The notes beneath the pieces are model-generated. The model worked only from the letters and a program-made list of their open reading frames with translations, was not told where the DNA came from and ran no database searches. From Thiosocius sp963753845 (GTDB lineage Bacteria > Pseudomonadota > Gammaproteobacteria > Chromatiales > Chromatiaceae): a stretch of DNA of 64,000 nt. Where the stretch lies: assembly GCA_963753845.1 (NCBI GenBank), contig CAVWEI010000001.1, forward strand, positions 1 through 64,000, written 5' to 3'. The position numbers and the translations under genes are program-made. Shown in pieces: positions 45,005 through 53,690 of this stretch. Numbering within the stretch: the first letter of the stretch is position 1; every line of letters starts with the position of its first letter.

Positions 45005-45637
45005 TCAAGTCCCTGATGGATTAGCGATCGCGGCAATTGCCGCGGCTGCCGCCTCGTCGACGTCGCCCTCGCTGCCGGCGAGCGTGAGGCGGCCGAAGGC
45101 ACCAACCGCACGCACGTCGATCAGCGTGATATTCGCGGCCTTTTCGGCCTGATTGGCGGCATAGACAATATACCCGGCAGGTTCCGTCTCGAGGATGAAC
45201 ATGCTCTGCCCGGGCAGGATCATCGAACCGCGGCGATCCTGGCGATTTATCAGCACGGTGTGATCTGGCGTCATGCCGCGGATGATTTCACGCCAGGCAA
45301 TGCGACAGGTCTCGCGATCGTCCTGGCGGGCGTTCATTTTCTGCAACAGGATCCGGCCGGCCTCGAGCACATCGCTCTGGTCGCGCTGGTGGATGACCAT
45401 CGAGCCGTAGGCGCGTTCGACAACCTGCTGGGCAAGGTGCACGCGTGTCGCCTTGAGTGCCGTATCGGTCAGCCGGTGAACGGCCATCCCCGGGGAGACC
45501 TCGACCCACAGGCAGGCATCACCGGGCACCGGCAGGAAGCCCTGGGACACGGTCGCCATGTACTCGGCCAGCTGCGGTTGCAGAGAGTCGATGTAAACGT
45601 ATGTCCGAAGCGAAATCCGAGGGTTCGGGATGTTCAT
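45005..45637 (-). CDS. csoS1D: Tandem-BMC carboxysome shell protein CsoS1D
   Basis: The 210-residue protein closely resembles CsoS1D, the pseudohexameric (BMC-T) trimer with a gated pore: 'RTYVYIDSLQPQLAEYMATV', 'PVPGDACLWVEVSPGMAVHR', 'PDHTVLINRQDRRGSMILPG', 'LIDVRAVGAFGRLTLAGSEG' and 'DEAAAAAIAAIA'. It lacks the long N-terminal extension seen in cyanobacterial members. It would control metabolite passage (RuBP, 3-PGA) through the shell. It sits on the opposite strand from the cso operon, downstream of SulP2. Confidence 0.93.
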   Translation of the reverse strand: MNIPNPRISLRTYVYIDSLQPQLAEYMATVSQGFLPVPGDACLWVEVSPGMAVHRLTDTALKATRVHLAQQVVERAYGSMVIHQRDQSDVLEAGRILLQKMNARQDDRETCRIAWREIIRGMTPDHTVLINRQDRRGSMILPGQSMFILETEPAGYIVYAANQAEKAANITLIDVRAVGAFGRLTLAGSEGDVDEAAAAAIAAIANPSGT

Positions 45638-45703
45638 GGAAGTGGATCAGCCGCGGGAAAGACAGCGCCAATTAAACGGAGTAGCTGCATAAGTATACTC
45701 TAA

Positions 45704-47398
45704 TCAGTTCGCCGTCGCCCGGGTGTCTCTGCCGGTTTCCGGCCTCTTGGCCTCCAGCAGCGCGGTTGCCTGGGTCAGTGCCTCCTGGCGCGTGCCTAGT
45801 ACATGTGCGGCCGGTAGACGTTGCAGCAGGCCGAGCTTGGCCAATCGTTCCGAAACATCGCCGACCGCCCCCACGATGAAGACAGGACGCTGCTGCTGCA
45901 GGTCTTCCAGGATGATGTTTTCCACCGCCAAGGAGGACGATACGCCCAGGATCGGCACCTCGGTGAAATCGACAATCAAAATCTCGTGGCTACTGAGTAC
46001 CGCGTACTTCCTCGAGATCGCCTTGGCCACCCCGAACAGGAGCGGGCCACCCAAGGCGAAGACCAGGATCTTGCCATTGGCCTGCTCGAGGAGGGTCTGT
46101 TCGTCGCGCGTGAGATCGTGATCGTATTCCGGATTGGCGTCATGGATCGCCTTCACCGCGTTGCTTTGCAATTTCTCCATGCGTGCGATGGTCAGCACGT
46201 TGGCGATGAACACGCCGATCGCAACGGCCGTGATGAGGTCGACGAACACCGTGAGCGCGATGACACCGTACATGATCAACGCAGCCTTGAAGGAAACCCG
46301 GTGCGCGCGCCTGAGAAACGACCAGTCGATGATGTCGATTCCGACCTTCAGCGCGATGCCGGCGAGCACGGCGAGGGGGATCTGCTCGGTCAGGTCCGCA
46401 GCCCACAGCACGACGATCAGCAACAGCACGGCCCGTGTCAGGCCCGACAATGCGGAGCGTCCACCGGTCTGGATGTTGACCACTGTACCCATCGTGGCGC
46501 CGGCACCCGGTATGCCGCCAAACAGGCCGGAGGCAAGGTTGCCCATCCCCTGGCCGAACAGTTCCTTGTTGGAATCGCTTTCCTTCCGGGTCAGATTCTC
46601 CGCGATGACGGAGGTCAGCAAAGCATCGATGCTGCCCAATACCGCCAGGACGGCCGCCTCCACGACCATCAACTGCCATTGTGCCGCGGTGAATACGGGC
46701 AGCTGCAGTTCCGGGAGCCCGGTCGGTATCTCGCCGATACGTCGGATCTCGGCCTCGGACAGCAGGATCACCGAAACCAGCGTGCCAAGCACCAGGGCGA
46801 GGAGTTGCGGCGGAACCATGCGGCTGAGCCTTTTGGGGAACAGAATCAGCAGGCTGAAGCTCAGCAGGGCCAGCGCGGTCTCCTCTGCACGGATATCCCT
46901 GATCATCTGCGGTAGGGATGACAAGGTCCCCATCACGCCGCCGGGCGGCGGTGCCTGTCCCAGAAACGGCCCCAGTTGCAACACGATCAGTATGATGCCG
47001 ATGCCGGTCATGAAGCCGGAAATCACCGTATAGGGCATCATTGTCACGTAGTGGCCCAGCTTGAGTGCGCCGAACAACATCTGAAATACGCCTGCCAGCA
47101 TCACCACGGTGAATGCCATTGCCATACCCTGTTCCGGGTTGGCCGCCAGCAACTGGGCAATGACGGCCGTCATGATCACGGTCATCGGACCGGTCGGTTC
47201 AGAGATCAGCGTAGGGGTCGAGCCGAACAGGGCGGCGAACAGGCCAACGAGCACGGCGCCGTAGAGGCCCGCAGCGGGACCGGCACCGGAGGCGACACCG
47301 AAGGCGAGCGCCATCGGCAACGCGATGACCGCCGCAGTCACGCCACCAAACAGGTCGCCGCGTAGATTGTCGAATCGAATCTCGTTGAGGATGGCCAA
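45704..47398 (-). CDS. SulP-family (BicA-like) bicarbonate/anion transporter 2
   Basis: The 564-residue membrane protein opens 'LRGDLFGGVTAAVIALPMAL' and has about 11-14 hydrophobic segments, including 'GSTPTLISEPTGPMTVIMTA' (anion-site region). Further along are 'NLTRKESDSNKELFGQGMGN' and a C-terminal STAS domain ('HEILIVDFTEVPILGVSSSL'). It resembles BicA-type Na+-dependent bicarbonate transporters. Without the large insertion of SulP1, it is a different subfamily. It lies between csoS1D and the DAB operon with an operator-like dyad upstream, so bicarbonate is the likely substrate (inference). Confidence 0.88.
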   Translation of the reverse strand: MAILNEIRFDNLRGDLFGGVTAAVIALPMALAFGVASGAGPAAGLYGAVLVGLFAALFGSTPTLISEPTGPMTVIMTAVIAQLLAANPEQGMAMAFTVVMLAGVFQMLFGALKLGHYVTMMPYTVISGFMTGIGIILIVLQLGPFLGQAPPPGGVMGTLSSLPQMIRDIRAEETALALLSFSLLILFPKRLSRMVPPQLLALVLGTLVSVILLSEAEIRRIGEIPTGLPELQLPVFTAAQWQLMVVEAAVLAVLGSIDALLTSVIAENLTRKESDSNKELFGQGMGNLASGLFGGIPGAGATMGTVVNIQTGGRSALSGLTRAVLLLIVVLWAADLTEQIPLAVLAGIALKVGIDIIDWSFLRRAHRVSFKAALIMYGVIALTVFVDLITAVAIGVFIANVLTIARMEKLQSNAVKAIHDANPEYDHDLTRDEQTLLEQANGKILVFALGGPLLFGVAKAISRKYAVLSSHEILIVDFTEVPILGVSSSLAVENIILEDLQQQRPVFIVGAVGDVSERLAKLGLLQRLPAAHVLGTRQEALTQATALLEAKRPETGRDTRATAN

Positions 47399-47481
47399 TT
47401 ATTGACGTCCGGGCTTATTCGTACGTCGCAGTTATAAGGGTTGTGGTGCCGCAGAAGAAACAGATAGTTTCGATTGGAATG

Positions 47482-47497
47482 ATCGAGAATTATCTAT
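47482..47497. promoter_or_regulatory. ATAGA-N6-TCTAT-like dyad upstream of SulP2 (one mismatch)
   Basis: On the minus strand it reads ATAGA TAATTC TCGAT, matching the SulP1 and cbbL dyads in nine of ten arm positions with identical spacing. It lies 84-99 bp before the SulP2 start codon inside an AT-rich patch of the 242-bp gap between SulP2 and the PII-like gene. Confidence 0.45.
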
Positions 47498-47640
47498 GAA
47501 TTAACATCTGCCAGTATCCGGAAGGTACCGGGGATAGAACCGGGTTTGGCGCCGCGCCGGGTGGGCAGATGCCGTTGGGAGCGGCCCCGGTAGGTGCAGG
47601 GTCGAATGTTCCGAGTCCCGCCGTGCGCAGGAGGGTGTAC

Positions 47641-47967
47641 TCAGTTGGTGAACTTGACCAAGCGGGTGACCTGAATATCGGAGATGAACATGACGCCGGA
47701 GTGCTTGTTGTAGAAGGGTGCAAACCCCTCCAGGATGGGTTCGACCAACGCCGGCGGCACCGCGGCGATGATCATGATCAGCACATCGTCCTCGTTGAAC
47801 ATCAGGTGGCCTTCGTGGAAGCCGTGGCTGCCCTTGCCCGAGAGGTTGTTGATGATCGTGTAGCCCTTGACCCCGGCGTGGTCCAGCAGGTCCGTGGCGA
47901 ACTCCTTGTGCTCGCCCTCGAGGATGATTTCCAGCTTTTTCAGCTGGCTGAAGTTGAGATCTTTCAT
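47641..47967 (-). CDS. PII-like protein of the DAB operon (carboxysome-associated PII type)
   Basis: The 108-residue protein has a ferredoxin-like PII pattern: 'KKLEIILEGEHKEFATDLLD', 'VKGYTIINNLSGKGSHGFHE' (the T-loop region) and 'VMFISDIQVTRLVKF'. It lacks the classical uridylylated Tyr context of GlnB. Its ATG overlaps the dabA stop by four bases, so it is made with DabA and may gate inorganic carbon uptake in response to nucleotides or bicarbonate; that function is inference from PII biology. Confidence 0.82.
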   Translation of the reverse strand: MKDLNFSQLKKLEIILEGEHKEFATDLLDHAGVKGYTIINNLSGKGSHGFHEGHLMFNEDDVLIMIIAAVPPALVEPILEGFAPFYNKHSGVMFISDIQVTRLVKFTN

Positions 47968-50900
47968 AGTGGGACGGACTCCTGCGCGATAGCGGGTTCG
48001 GCGGCATGCAGTGGTCGTTTCTGCCATTCGCCGTCTTCATATACGGAAACTTCACCGGACTCCGGATCGACGATCATCAGGCGTATCCAGGCGTTCTGCA
48101 CCAGATTTTTCACGGTGACTACGCCGTCGACGGCCTTCCAGGCATGTTCGAACGGCGCCTCGATGACGGTGATCAGGCGCATTGGCTCGTGGTAGGGCTG
48201 GCCGTCTTTGAGCACCGTCTGTGACGGCAGGCCGGTACGGAGATCACTGAGGTTGCCGGTCATGACGCCAAAGCGGCCGGCGACATTGTGGTTGACCTTG
48301 CTGCCACTGCCGAAACGTTCGTTATCGACCGCAGAGAAGTAGTGCTCCATGTTGATCCATTGGCCCACCACCAGTGGTCCGGTGAGAATGTTCTCCAGCA
48401 GTCGCCGCTTGGGATCGATCCGGTAGTCGTAGGAGTGCAGGAAGGCCCGGCCATTCAGCTTGGTCTGTTCAGTCAGGTGACGCCGGCCGATCACAAAATA
48501 CAGGTTCTGCGACAGCCCCCATTCAGGGCGTACCTGTGACCAGTCCATCGAATTGCGCCGGGCGCGGCTGAAGGCGACCGACGGTTCGAGAGTCCTGGCC
48601 GGATTGGGCTCCAGGGTTGGCACACGTTCGGCGGCGCACAGCCGTGACGCCGCGGTCAGGCCGTTTCTCAAACGGTCGATGTAGACCAGATGAGACGGGG
48701 GGATCAGCTCGAGATTGTGCAGCTGGATCTCGTCGGTGGTTGTATCGTGATAAGCGGGAAGGAACCAGGTGTCATCCGGGATGTCGATCCCGTGGGCGAG
48801 CAGGATCCGTCGGACCGGTCGCTTGTTCGCCATCTGCGCCAGCACCTTGGCGCTGACCAGGCCGTGGTTGCCGCCGCAGGCGCCACAGTCCAGCGCCGAT
48901 TCGTAGGGGTTGTTCTCCGAGGAGCTGCCGTGTCCCACGAGCAGCACGAAGCGCGAGAACTGCTCGGTGAGGCCGATCGAATTCAGGGCCTGGGTCACGT
49001 AATTCACCTGCTCGTCTACCGTGAAACCGATACGCCCAAGGCGTTCCAGCTGATGGTGGGCGAAAGAATCGTCGATGCGATAGGCGGTGCGCAGACGCTC
49101 GATGAAGGCCTCGGCCTGCTCGGCATTCAGGCCCATGGTATCCGCGCAGTTGGCCGGTGTGGGCTGGTGACCGAGTGCCGATTCGCGTAGGGAGCGGATT
49201 ATATCGTCGGTCACCTGTTCGGGTGACAGCCCGAACTCCTGTTCCAAGGCCTTGACGATGACCGTCCGTTGCACGGCGCGAATGATCGAATCCGCCTGCT
49301 CCCGGCTCAGCTTGTCCACCAGCAGTCGGCTGAAGGGTTTTTCCGGGTGCAGACTTTTGCGCCAGCGGTTATAGGTCTGCGGCGCGATGGTCTTGCCGAT
49401 CATGTCAAAACCGAACAGCAGCCCGATCGCCTCGACGGTCACGAAAGGTGTCAGTATCGACTCCTTGAGCTCGTGCATCGCCTTTTCCAGCGCGGTTACC
49501 GCGGCATCGTCCTGACGGGTCGCTGCGGTGATTTCCGGGACCAGGTTCTTGGGCGTGAGAATCACCGGGCACAGGTGTGTCTCGCTGCCCTTGCCCAGTT
49601 CCATGAAACTGACCGGAACACCGAAGAAACCGGCTATCCCGAAAGTCTGGTAGTCGCCGACATCTTCGAGTTGTCGCCGGATGCGCTCGGAACGGGTGTC
49701 GATACAGAACAGGGCCTGGGCAAAGGGCCGTTTTTCGCGAACCGCTACCGGAGAGGTATCGAGGCCGGGTAAAAGCCGGTTGATTGCCTGGGCCTCCATC
49801 GCCTGCAGCCAGACCATTCCCTCCTGGTGCTCGAATGTCCGGAGGGTCTCGAGCAACTCGCCGAGTTCCTGCTCTGATAGGTGCAACAGTGCCTCGCGGG
49901 AATCGGCGATCTCTGCCAGGGCGAGCAGGTGCCTGCCCTGTGCCTGCGCTTCGTGGCGCGTCTTATTTGCAAGGTATTCGTCGCAGGTGCGCTGGATGAC
50001 CGCGTCCTTGCCGCGCAAAAGCGCCTGGTCCACCTGGTGGGCCATCGCCGGCAGCACCAGGCCGGCATGCAGTTCGTTGCGGAGGAAGATCTCCGCCGTC
50101 CGCTTTTTGATCGCTTCTTCGATGGTGGCGGTGGTCCAGGGGTGGTCCTGGCGGCCGTCTTTGCGCAGCAGCGCGAGCGCCATGGCCAGCCGGATCGCAA
50201 CGAAGTCCACCAGGTCTGCCGGAAAACGTTCGGCCCAGTAATAGCGTTTGGCGCTGGAGCGCCATTTCACGAAGCCGGCCCAGCCGTGCAGGCGGGCCAG
50301 TTCGTGGGTGAAGTAGTTGGTCCAGCGATCCCTGTGTACGCCAAACTGTTCGAGGACGTAGGCGATGACCCCCTCCGGTCGTTCGTCCTGTTCCAGGATG
50401 CGGCTGACGTGCAGGCCGTGAAGGTAGAAGGGCACATTGCGATTGGCCATGTCGCGCCAGGCGACAAACAGGCCGTTTTCGCGGCCCGGCATCTCCCATA
50501 CCGACTGGCCTTCGTCTAAGAAGTCCAGGCAGCTCTTGATCATCAGCTCGTCGAGTTCTGCCCCGATCTCTGTCCCGTACAGGGCATCGACGGCCTCGTA
50601 GAGGGGGCGGTCGGCGAGCAGCCTGTCATGCAGATAGCGCTGCAGGATTTCCGGTGTGGTGGCGCCGACCGGCGCGCGATCGTGCAGGGTCGCATGGATA
50701 TCCGCGATCTCGGCGAGGATGCGCGGCTGGGTGACCGGTTCCCGGACCTCTCTCAGCAGGAGCATGAGCCAGTGCTGCAGATCGATCCCCCCGATGCCTT
50801 CGTGCGACTCCAGGAAACGTGCGACTGCGTTCCCTAGCGCCTGCCGGTCGACCTTGCCTTCCGCAAGATACCCCTGGTAGATCCGGCGCGGAAGGAAGGC

Positions 50901-51077
50901 CCGGCCATGGAAGATTTCTGCGCCCTGATGGGCCGCCTCCTGGAACGGGAGGTGTTCCAGACCGTGCAGCGGGTTGTGGTGGATAAAGGTACGCATCGGC
51001 CAGAAGAACGGGATCGGTTCAGCGGCGACGTGGATCATCGCGCGGATCTTCAGGCGCAGGCCGAGCGCGATGCTCAC
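47964..51077 (-). CDS. dabA: DabA, zinc subunit of the DAB inorganic carbon pump (DUF2309)
   Basis: DabA is a beta-carbonic-anhydrase-like cytoplasmic subunit that, with DabB, couples CO2 hydration to an ion gradient and accumulates bicarbonate. The 1037-residue protein has the zinc and active-site residues: Cys458 and Asp460 in 'ALFCIDTRSERIRR', His716 in 'LLVGHGSSSENNP' and Cys731 in 'ALDCGACGG'; the 15-residue His-Cys spacing matches known DabA. 'FFWPMRTFIHHNPLHGLEHL' is the family N-terminal signature. It overlaps the membrane-protein gene and the PII-like gene by four bases each. Confidence 0.95.
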   Translation of the reverse strand: MSIALGLRLKIRAMIHVAAEPIPFFWPMRTFIHHNPLHGLEHLPFQEAAHQGAEIFHGRAFLPRRIYQGYLAEGKVDRQALGNAVARFLESHEGIGGIDLQHWLMLLLREVREPVTQPRILAEIADIHATLHDRAPVGATTPEILQRYLHDRLLADRPLYEAVDALYGTEIGAELDELMIKSCLDFLDEGQSVWEMPGRENGLFVAWRDMANRNVPFYLHGLHVSRILEQDERPEGVIAYVLEQFGVHRDRWTNYFTHELARLHGWAGFVKWRSSAKRYYWAERFPADLVDFVAIRLAMALALLRKDGRQDHPWTTATIEEAIKKRTAEIFLRNELHAGLVLPAMAHQVDQALLRGKDAVIQRTCDEYLANKTRHEAQAQGRHLLALAEIADSREALLHLSEQELGELLETLRTFEHQEGMVWLQAMEAQAINRLLPGLDTSPVAVREKRPFAQALFCIDTRSERIRRQLEDVGDYQTFGIAGFFGVPVSFMELGKGSETHLCPVILTPKNLVPEITAATRQDDAAVTALEKAMHELKESILTPFVTVEAIGLLFGFDMIGKTIAPQTYNRWRKSLHPEKPFSRLLVDKLSREQADSIIRAVQRTVIVKALEQEFGLSPEQVTDDIIRSLRESALGHQPTPANCADTMGLNAEQAEAFIERLRTAYRIDDSFAHHQLERLGRIGFTVDEQVNYVTQALNSIGLTEQFSRFVLLVGHGSSSENNPYESALDCGACGGNHGLVSAKVLAQMANKRPVRRILLAHGIDIPDDTWFLPAYHDTTTDEIQLHNLELIPPSHLVYIDRLRNGLTAASRLCAAERVPTLEPNPARTLEPSVAFSRARRNSMDWSQVRPEWGLSQNLYFVIGRRHLTEQTKLNGRAFLHSYDYRIDPKRRLLENILTGPLVVGQWINMEHYFSAVDNERFGSGSKVNHNVAGRFGVMTGNLSDLRTGLPSQTVLKDGQPYHEPMRLITVIEAPFEHAWKAVDGVVTVKNLVQNAWIRLMIVDPESGEVSVYEDGEWQKRPLHAAEPAIAQESVPL

Positions 51078-51832
51078 AATCGACTCCCGGTCAGGATCAG
51101 GCCGGCGACGACGAGCCCGGCGAGCCCGGCCGCGTAGCCCCAGGTGGCGGCGATGGGGAGATCCAACTCAGGGCTTGGTTCGGCCGGTCCGACGATCAGT
51201 CCCTGCAGCAGGCGCGCGGCGGCCCAGCTCCAGATCAGCCATATCCCGGTCAACACGATGGCGGGCACCGGCTGCGAAACGATCAGGGCATGCAGCATCG
51301 CGAAGAAGGTCGGGAATACCGGTGTCGCGGTTGCCGCCAGCACGCTGATCACCAGCACCCCGGAAAAGCGCGGCATGCGGCGTGCCAGTCCGCCGTAGAG
51401 GCCGGTATACGCGGCCCCGAAATGGTGCTCCAAAACCTGCGCCAACAAGGTCAGGAAGACCAACGGCAGGCTGAATCCCGCGGCGAAGGTCCAAAGCTGC
51501 GAGGGCGGTATGCCGGCGTAGGTCGGCAGCCACAGCAGCGCCCAGGCAGATGTCGCCAGGAACCCGGTCCAGCGCCCGATTTCACGCATCGCCAGCAGTC
51601 GGAAGGCGTAAAGCAATGACGTTGCCAACGCCCATACGAGTAGCCAGGACGGGATCTCTGCCGTCTGCGTCGACAGCGCCCACAGGCCGACCTGCGGCCA
51701 TGCCAGCAGCAGCGCCGACCGCAGCAGTGGCTGCCTCACACGTTCGAGCACGGCATTGAACGCCGTGCTGAACGGGAAGAGCGGCAGGAAGATGCCGATG
51801 AGCACAAGGCCGGTTGTCGTCATCAGCCCCAC
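51074..51832 (-). CDS. Uncharacterised membrane protein between dabB and dabA
   Basis: A 252-residue protein with about seven hydrophobic helices, such as 'GLVLIGIFLPLFPFSTAF', 'GFSLPLVFLTLLAQVLEHHF' and 'YAAGLAGLVVAGLILTG'. I do not recognise a family. It overlaps dabB by 10 bases and dabA by four, so it is coupled to both and probably part of, or an assembly factor for, the DAB complex. A charged 'VLEHHFGAAYTG' at a helix end is the only polar feature in a hydrophobic context. Confidence 0.8.
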   Translation of the reverse strand: MGLMTTTGLVLIGIFLPLFPFSTAFNAVLERVRQPLLRSALLLAWPQVGLWALSTQTAEIPSWLLVWALATSLLYAFRLLAMREIGRWTGFLATSAWALLWLPTYAGIPPSQLWTFAAGFSLPLVFLTLLAQVLEHHFGAAYTGLYGGLARRMPRFSGVLVISVLAATATPVFPTFFAMLHALIVSQPVPAIVLTGIWLIWSWAAARLLQGLIVGPAEPSPELDLPIAATWGYAAGLAGLVVAGLILTGSRL

Positions 51833-53511
51833 CTCAACCAGACATTTACCCGGGCCGAGGCCGCCAACAGGCCGCGGCTCAGCCCGGTATAGATGTCCAG
51901 GATATGGAACTCACGCCAGACCAGGGCGTAGAAATTTCGCCACCAGTGGCCTGGTGAGCGCCCTTTCCCGCGCTGGCTGCGTTCCGTGTAGTAGGCCCGC
52001 AGCCAGCCGAGCACGATCACTGCGCTGGCAAACACCACGAGGATCACGAACCAGCTGAATTCGATGCCGGCCGCCCGGTAGAGCTTGGTCCCGAAGTCGG
52101 GATCCGGGTACAAGAAGACATCGAACGCATGGCTGATGAGGGTGTAGCCGACCACCACTACGATGAACGAAAAGACGATCAGCGTCACCAGCCTCCAGGG
52201 GTTCTCCGAGCGCATATTGTAGGTGGCGAACAGCAATTGTGCGCCGGTTACCCAGCCGAAGAACAGCAAGATGATAGCGCCCTGTTTCTGGAACAGATTT
52301 GGCGCGACCAGCAGGTGCGACAACAGCAGGACCGCGACCGGTATCGCCAGGGTGATCGCCGCCATCAGCAGCCAGGGCTGGCGGTTGCGGGCCGGTCGCC
52401 GCTCGACGATGAAGGTGTAGAGATCGTCCTTCGGCACCCCATCGTCATGCCGTGCCTCGCCGATGATGCCGCCGGCGCTCAGGAACAGGGTCCCCTTGAA
52501 CAGGCCATGGGCAATCAGGTGGAATATCGCCAGCGAGAAGGCCCCCACGCCGCATTCCATGATCATGAAGCCCATCTGCCCCATCGTGGAATAGCCGAGG
52601 GATTTCTTGATGTCGTGCTGGCTGAGCATCAGCACTGAGCCGATCACCGCGGTAAACAGGCCGACGATGAACACCCCGTGCAACACGTTGTCCGTGTAGG
52701 CGAAAACCGGCGCGAAGCGGTTGATCAGGAAACCGCCCGCGTTGACGATGCCCGCATGCATCAGCGCCGACACGGGCGTTGGGCCGTCCATCGTGTAAGG
52801 CAACCAGGTGTGAAGCAGAAACTGTGCTGAACGGGCAAAGGCCGACATCGCGATCAGCGCGCCGACCACCTCGGATACCGGGAGGTTGAAAAAGGTCTTG
52901 GTGTCCGGATTCGCGGCCAGCGCCGTGAAGATCTCGGGCAGCGACCAGGTATGAAAGGTATGGAAGAGCACCGCGGCGGCCAGCACCAGGGGAAGGTCAC
53001 CAAAGCGGTAGGTGATGAATGTCCAGAATCCGTAGCGGTACGCGGACTTGCTGCGGGTATCGTGGCCCAGCAGGAAATAGAGCAGCACGCCGATCAGATG
53101 CCAGGAAACCAGCAGCGTGACCAGGTCTGCAGCCGCTACCATGATCAGCAGGGCGGCCGTTATCAGATCGAGCAGCACGAAGAAGCGGCCGTAACCTTCC
53201 TCTTCGGCCATGTAACGCACCGAGTAGATCCGCACCAACAGGCTGATGCCGGCAATCAGCAGGCCCATCAATACGCTGAGGGGATCGAAGATCAGGCTGC
53301 CCCACGACTCCCCTATGGCTACGGACGCGACCTCCTGGCCGGACAGGGCCAGGCCCAACAGGATCGCGGCGACCAGGAAGGAAACCGTGCTGCTGGCAAT
53401 GCTGATGCGGGAGACGTTGCGCCCCATCGGCCCACTCGAAAGATGGGTGAGGAATGCCGACGCGAGTGGCAGTGACGGGAGGAGTAGGACAAACTGATCT
53501 GTGATGTTCAT
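51823..53511 (-). CDS. dabB: DabB, NuoL/MrpA-like ion-translocating subunit
   Basis: The 562-residue membrane protein belongs to the NADH-quinone oxidoreductase subunit 5 (proton antiporter) family: 'VSWHLIGVLLYFLLGHDTRS', 'PTPVSALMHAGIVNAGGFLI', 'SQHDIKKSLGYSTMGQMGFM' and 'FHLIAHGLFKGTLFLSAG' carry the conserved Lys/His/Glu ion-path residues. No other nuo or mrp genes are nearby, and dabA follows, so it is DabB. It is the first gene of the four-gene operon. Confidence 0.93.
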   Translation of the reverse strand: MNITDQFVLLLPSLPLASAFLTHLSSGPMGRNVSRISIASSTVSFLVAAILLGLALSGQEVASVAIGESWGSLIFDPLSVLMGLLIAGISLLVRIYSVRYMAEEEGYGRFFVLLDLITAALLIMVAAADLVTLLVSWHLIGVLLYFLLGHDTRSKSAYRYGFWTFITYRFGDLPLVLAAAVLFHTFHTWSLPEIFTALAANPDTKTFFNLPVSEVVGALIAMSAFARSAQFLLHTWLPYTMDGPTPVSALMHAGIVNAGGFLINRFAPVFAYTDNVLHGVFIVGLFTAVIGSVLMLSQHDIKKSLGYSTMGQMGFMIMECGVGAFSLAIFHLIAHGLFKGTLFLSAGGIIGEARHDDGVPKDDLYTFIVERRPARNRQPWLLMAAITLAIPVAVLLLSHLLVAPNLFQKQGAIILLFFGWVTGAQLLFATYNMRSENPWRLVTLIVFSFIVVVVGYTLISHAFDVFLYPDPDFGTKLYRAAGIEFSWFVILVVFASAVIVLGWLRAYYTERSQRGKGRSPGHWWRNFYALVWREFHILDIYTGLSRGLLAASARVNVWLRWG

Positions 53512-53690
53512 CCCTGCCGCCGGATCAGCTGCGGTTGCCGGTGATTATTCCCAGGAGAGTACACTTCAGTGCTATGGGGTCAATTCGGGTTGCTGCCGAC
53601 ATGACATGTTACGGCGTTAGCTTATCACATGGCCAACACGGAATCGGAAATCGCGGCGTATGGGGATGGTCTGGCATGGCCAGGTTCGGG

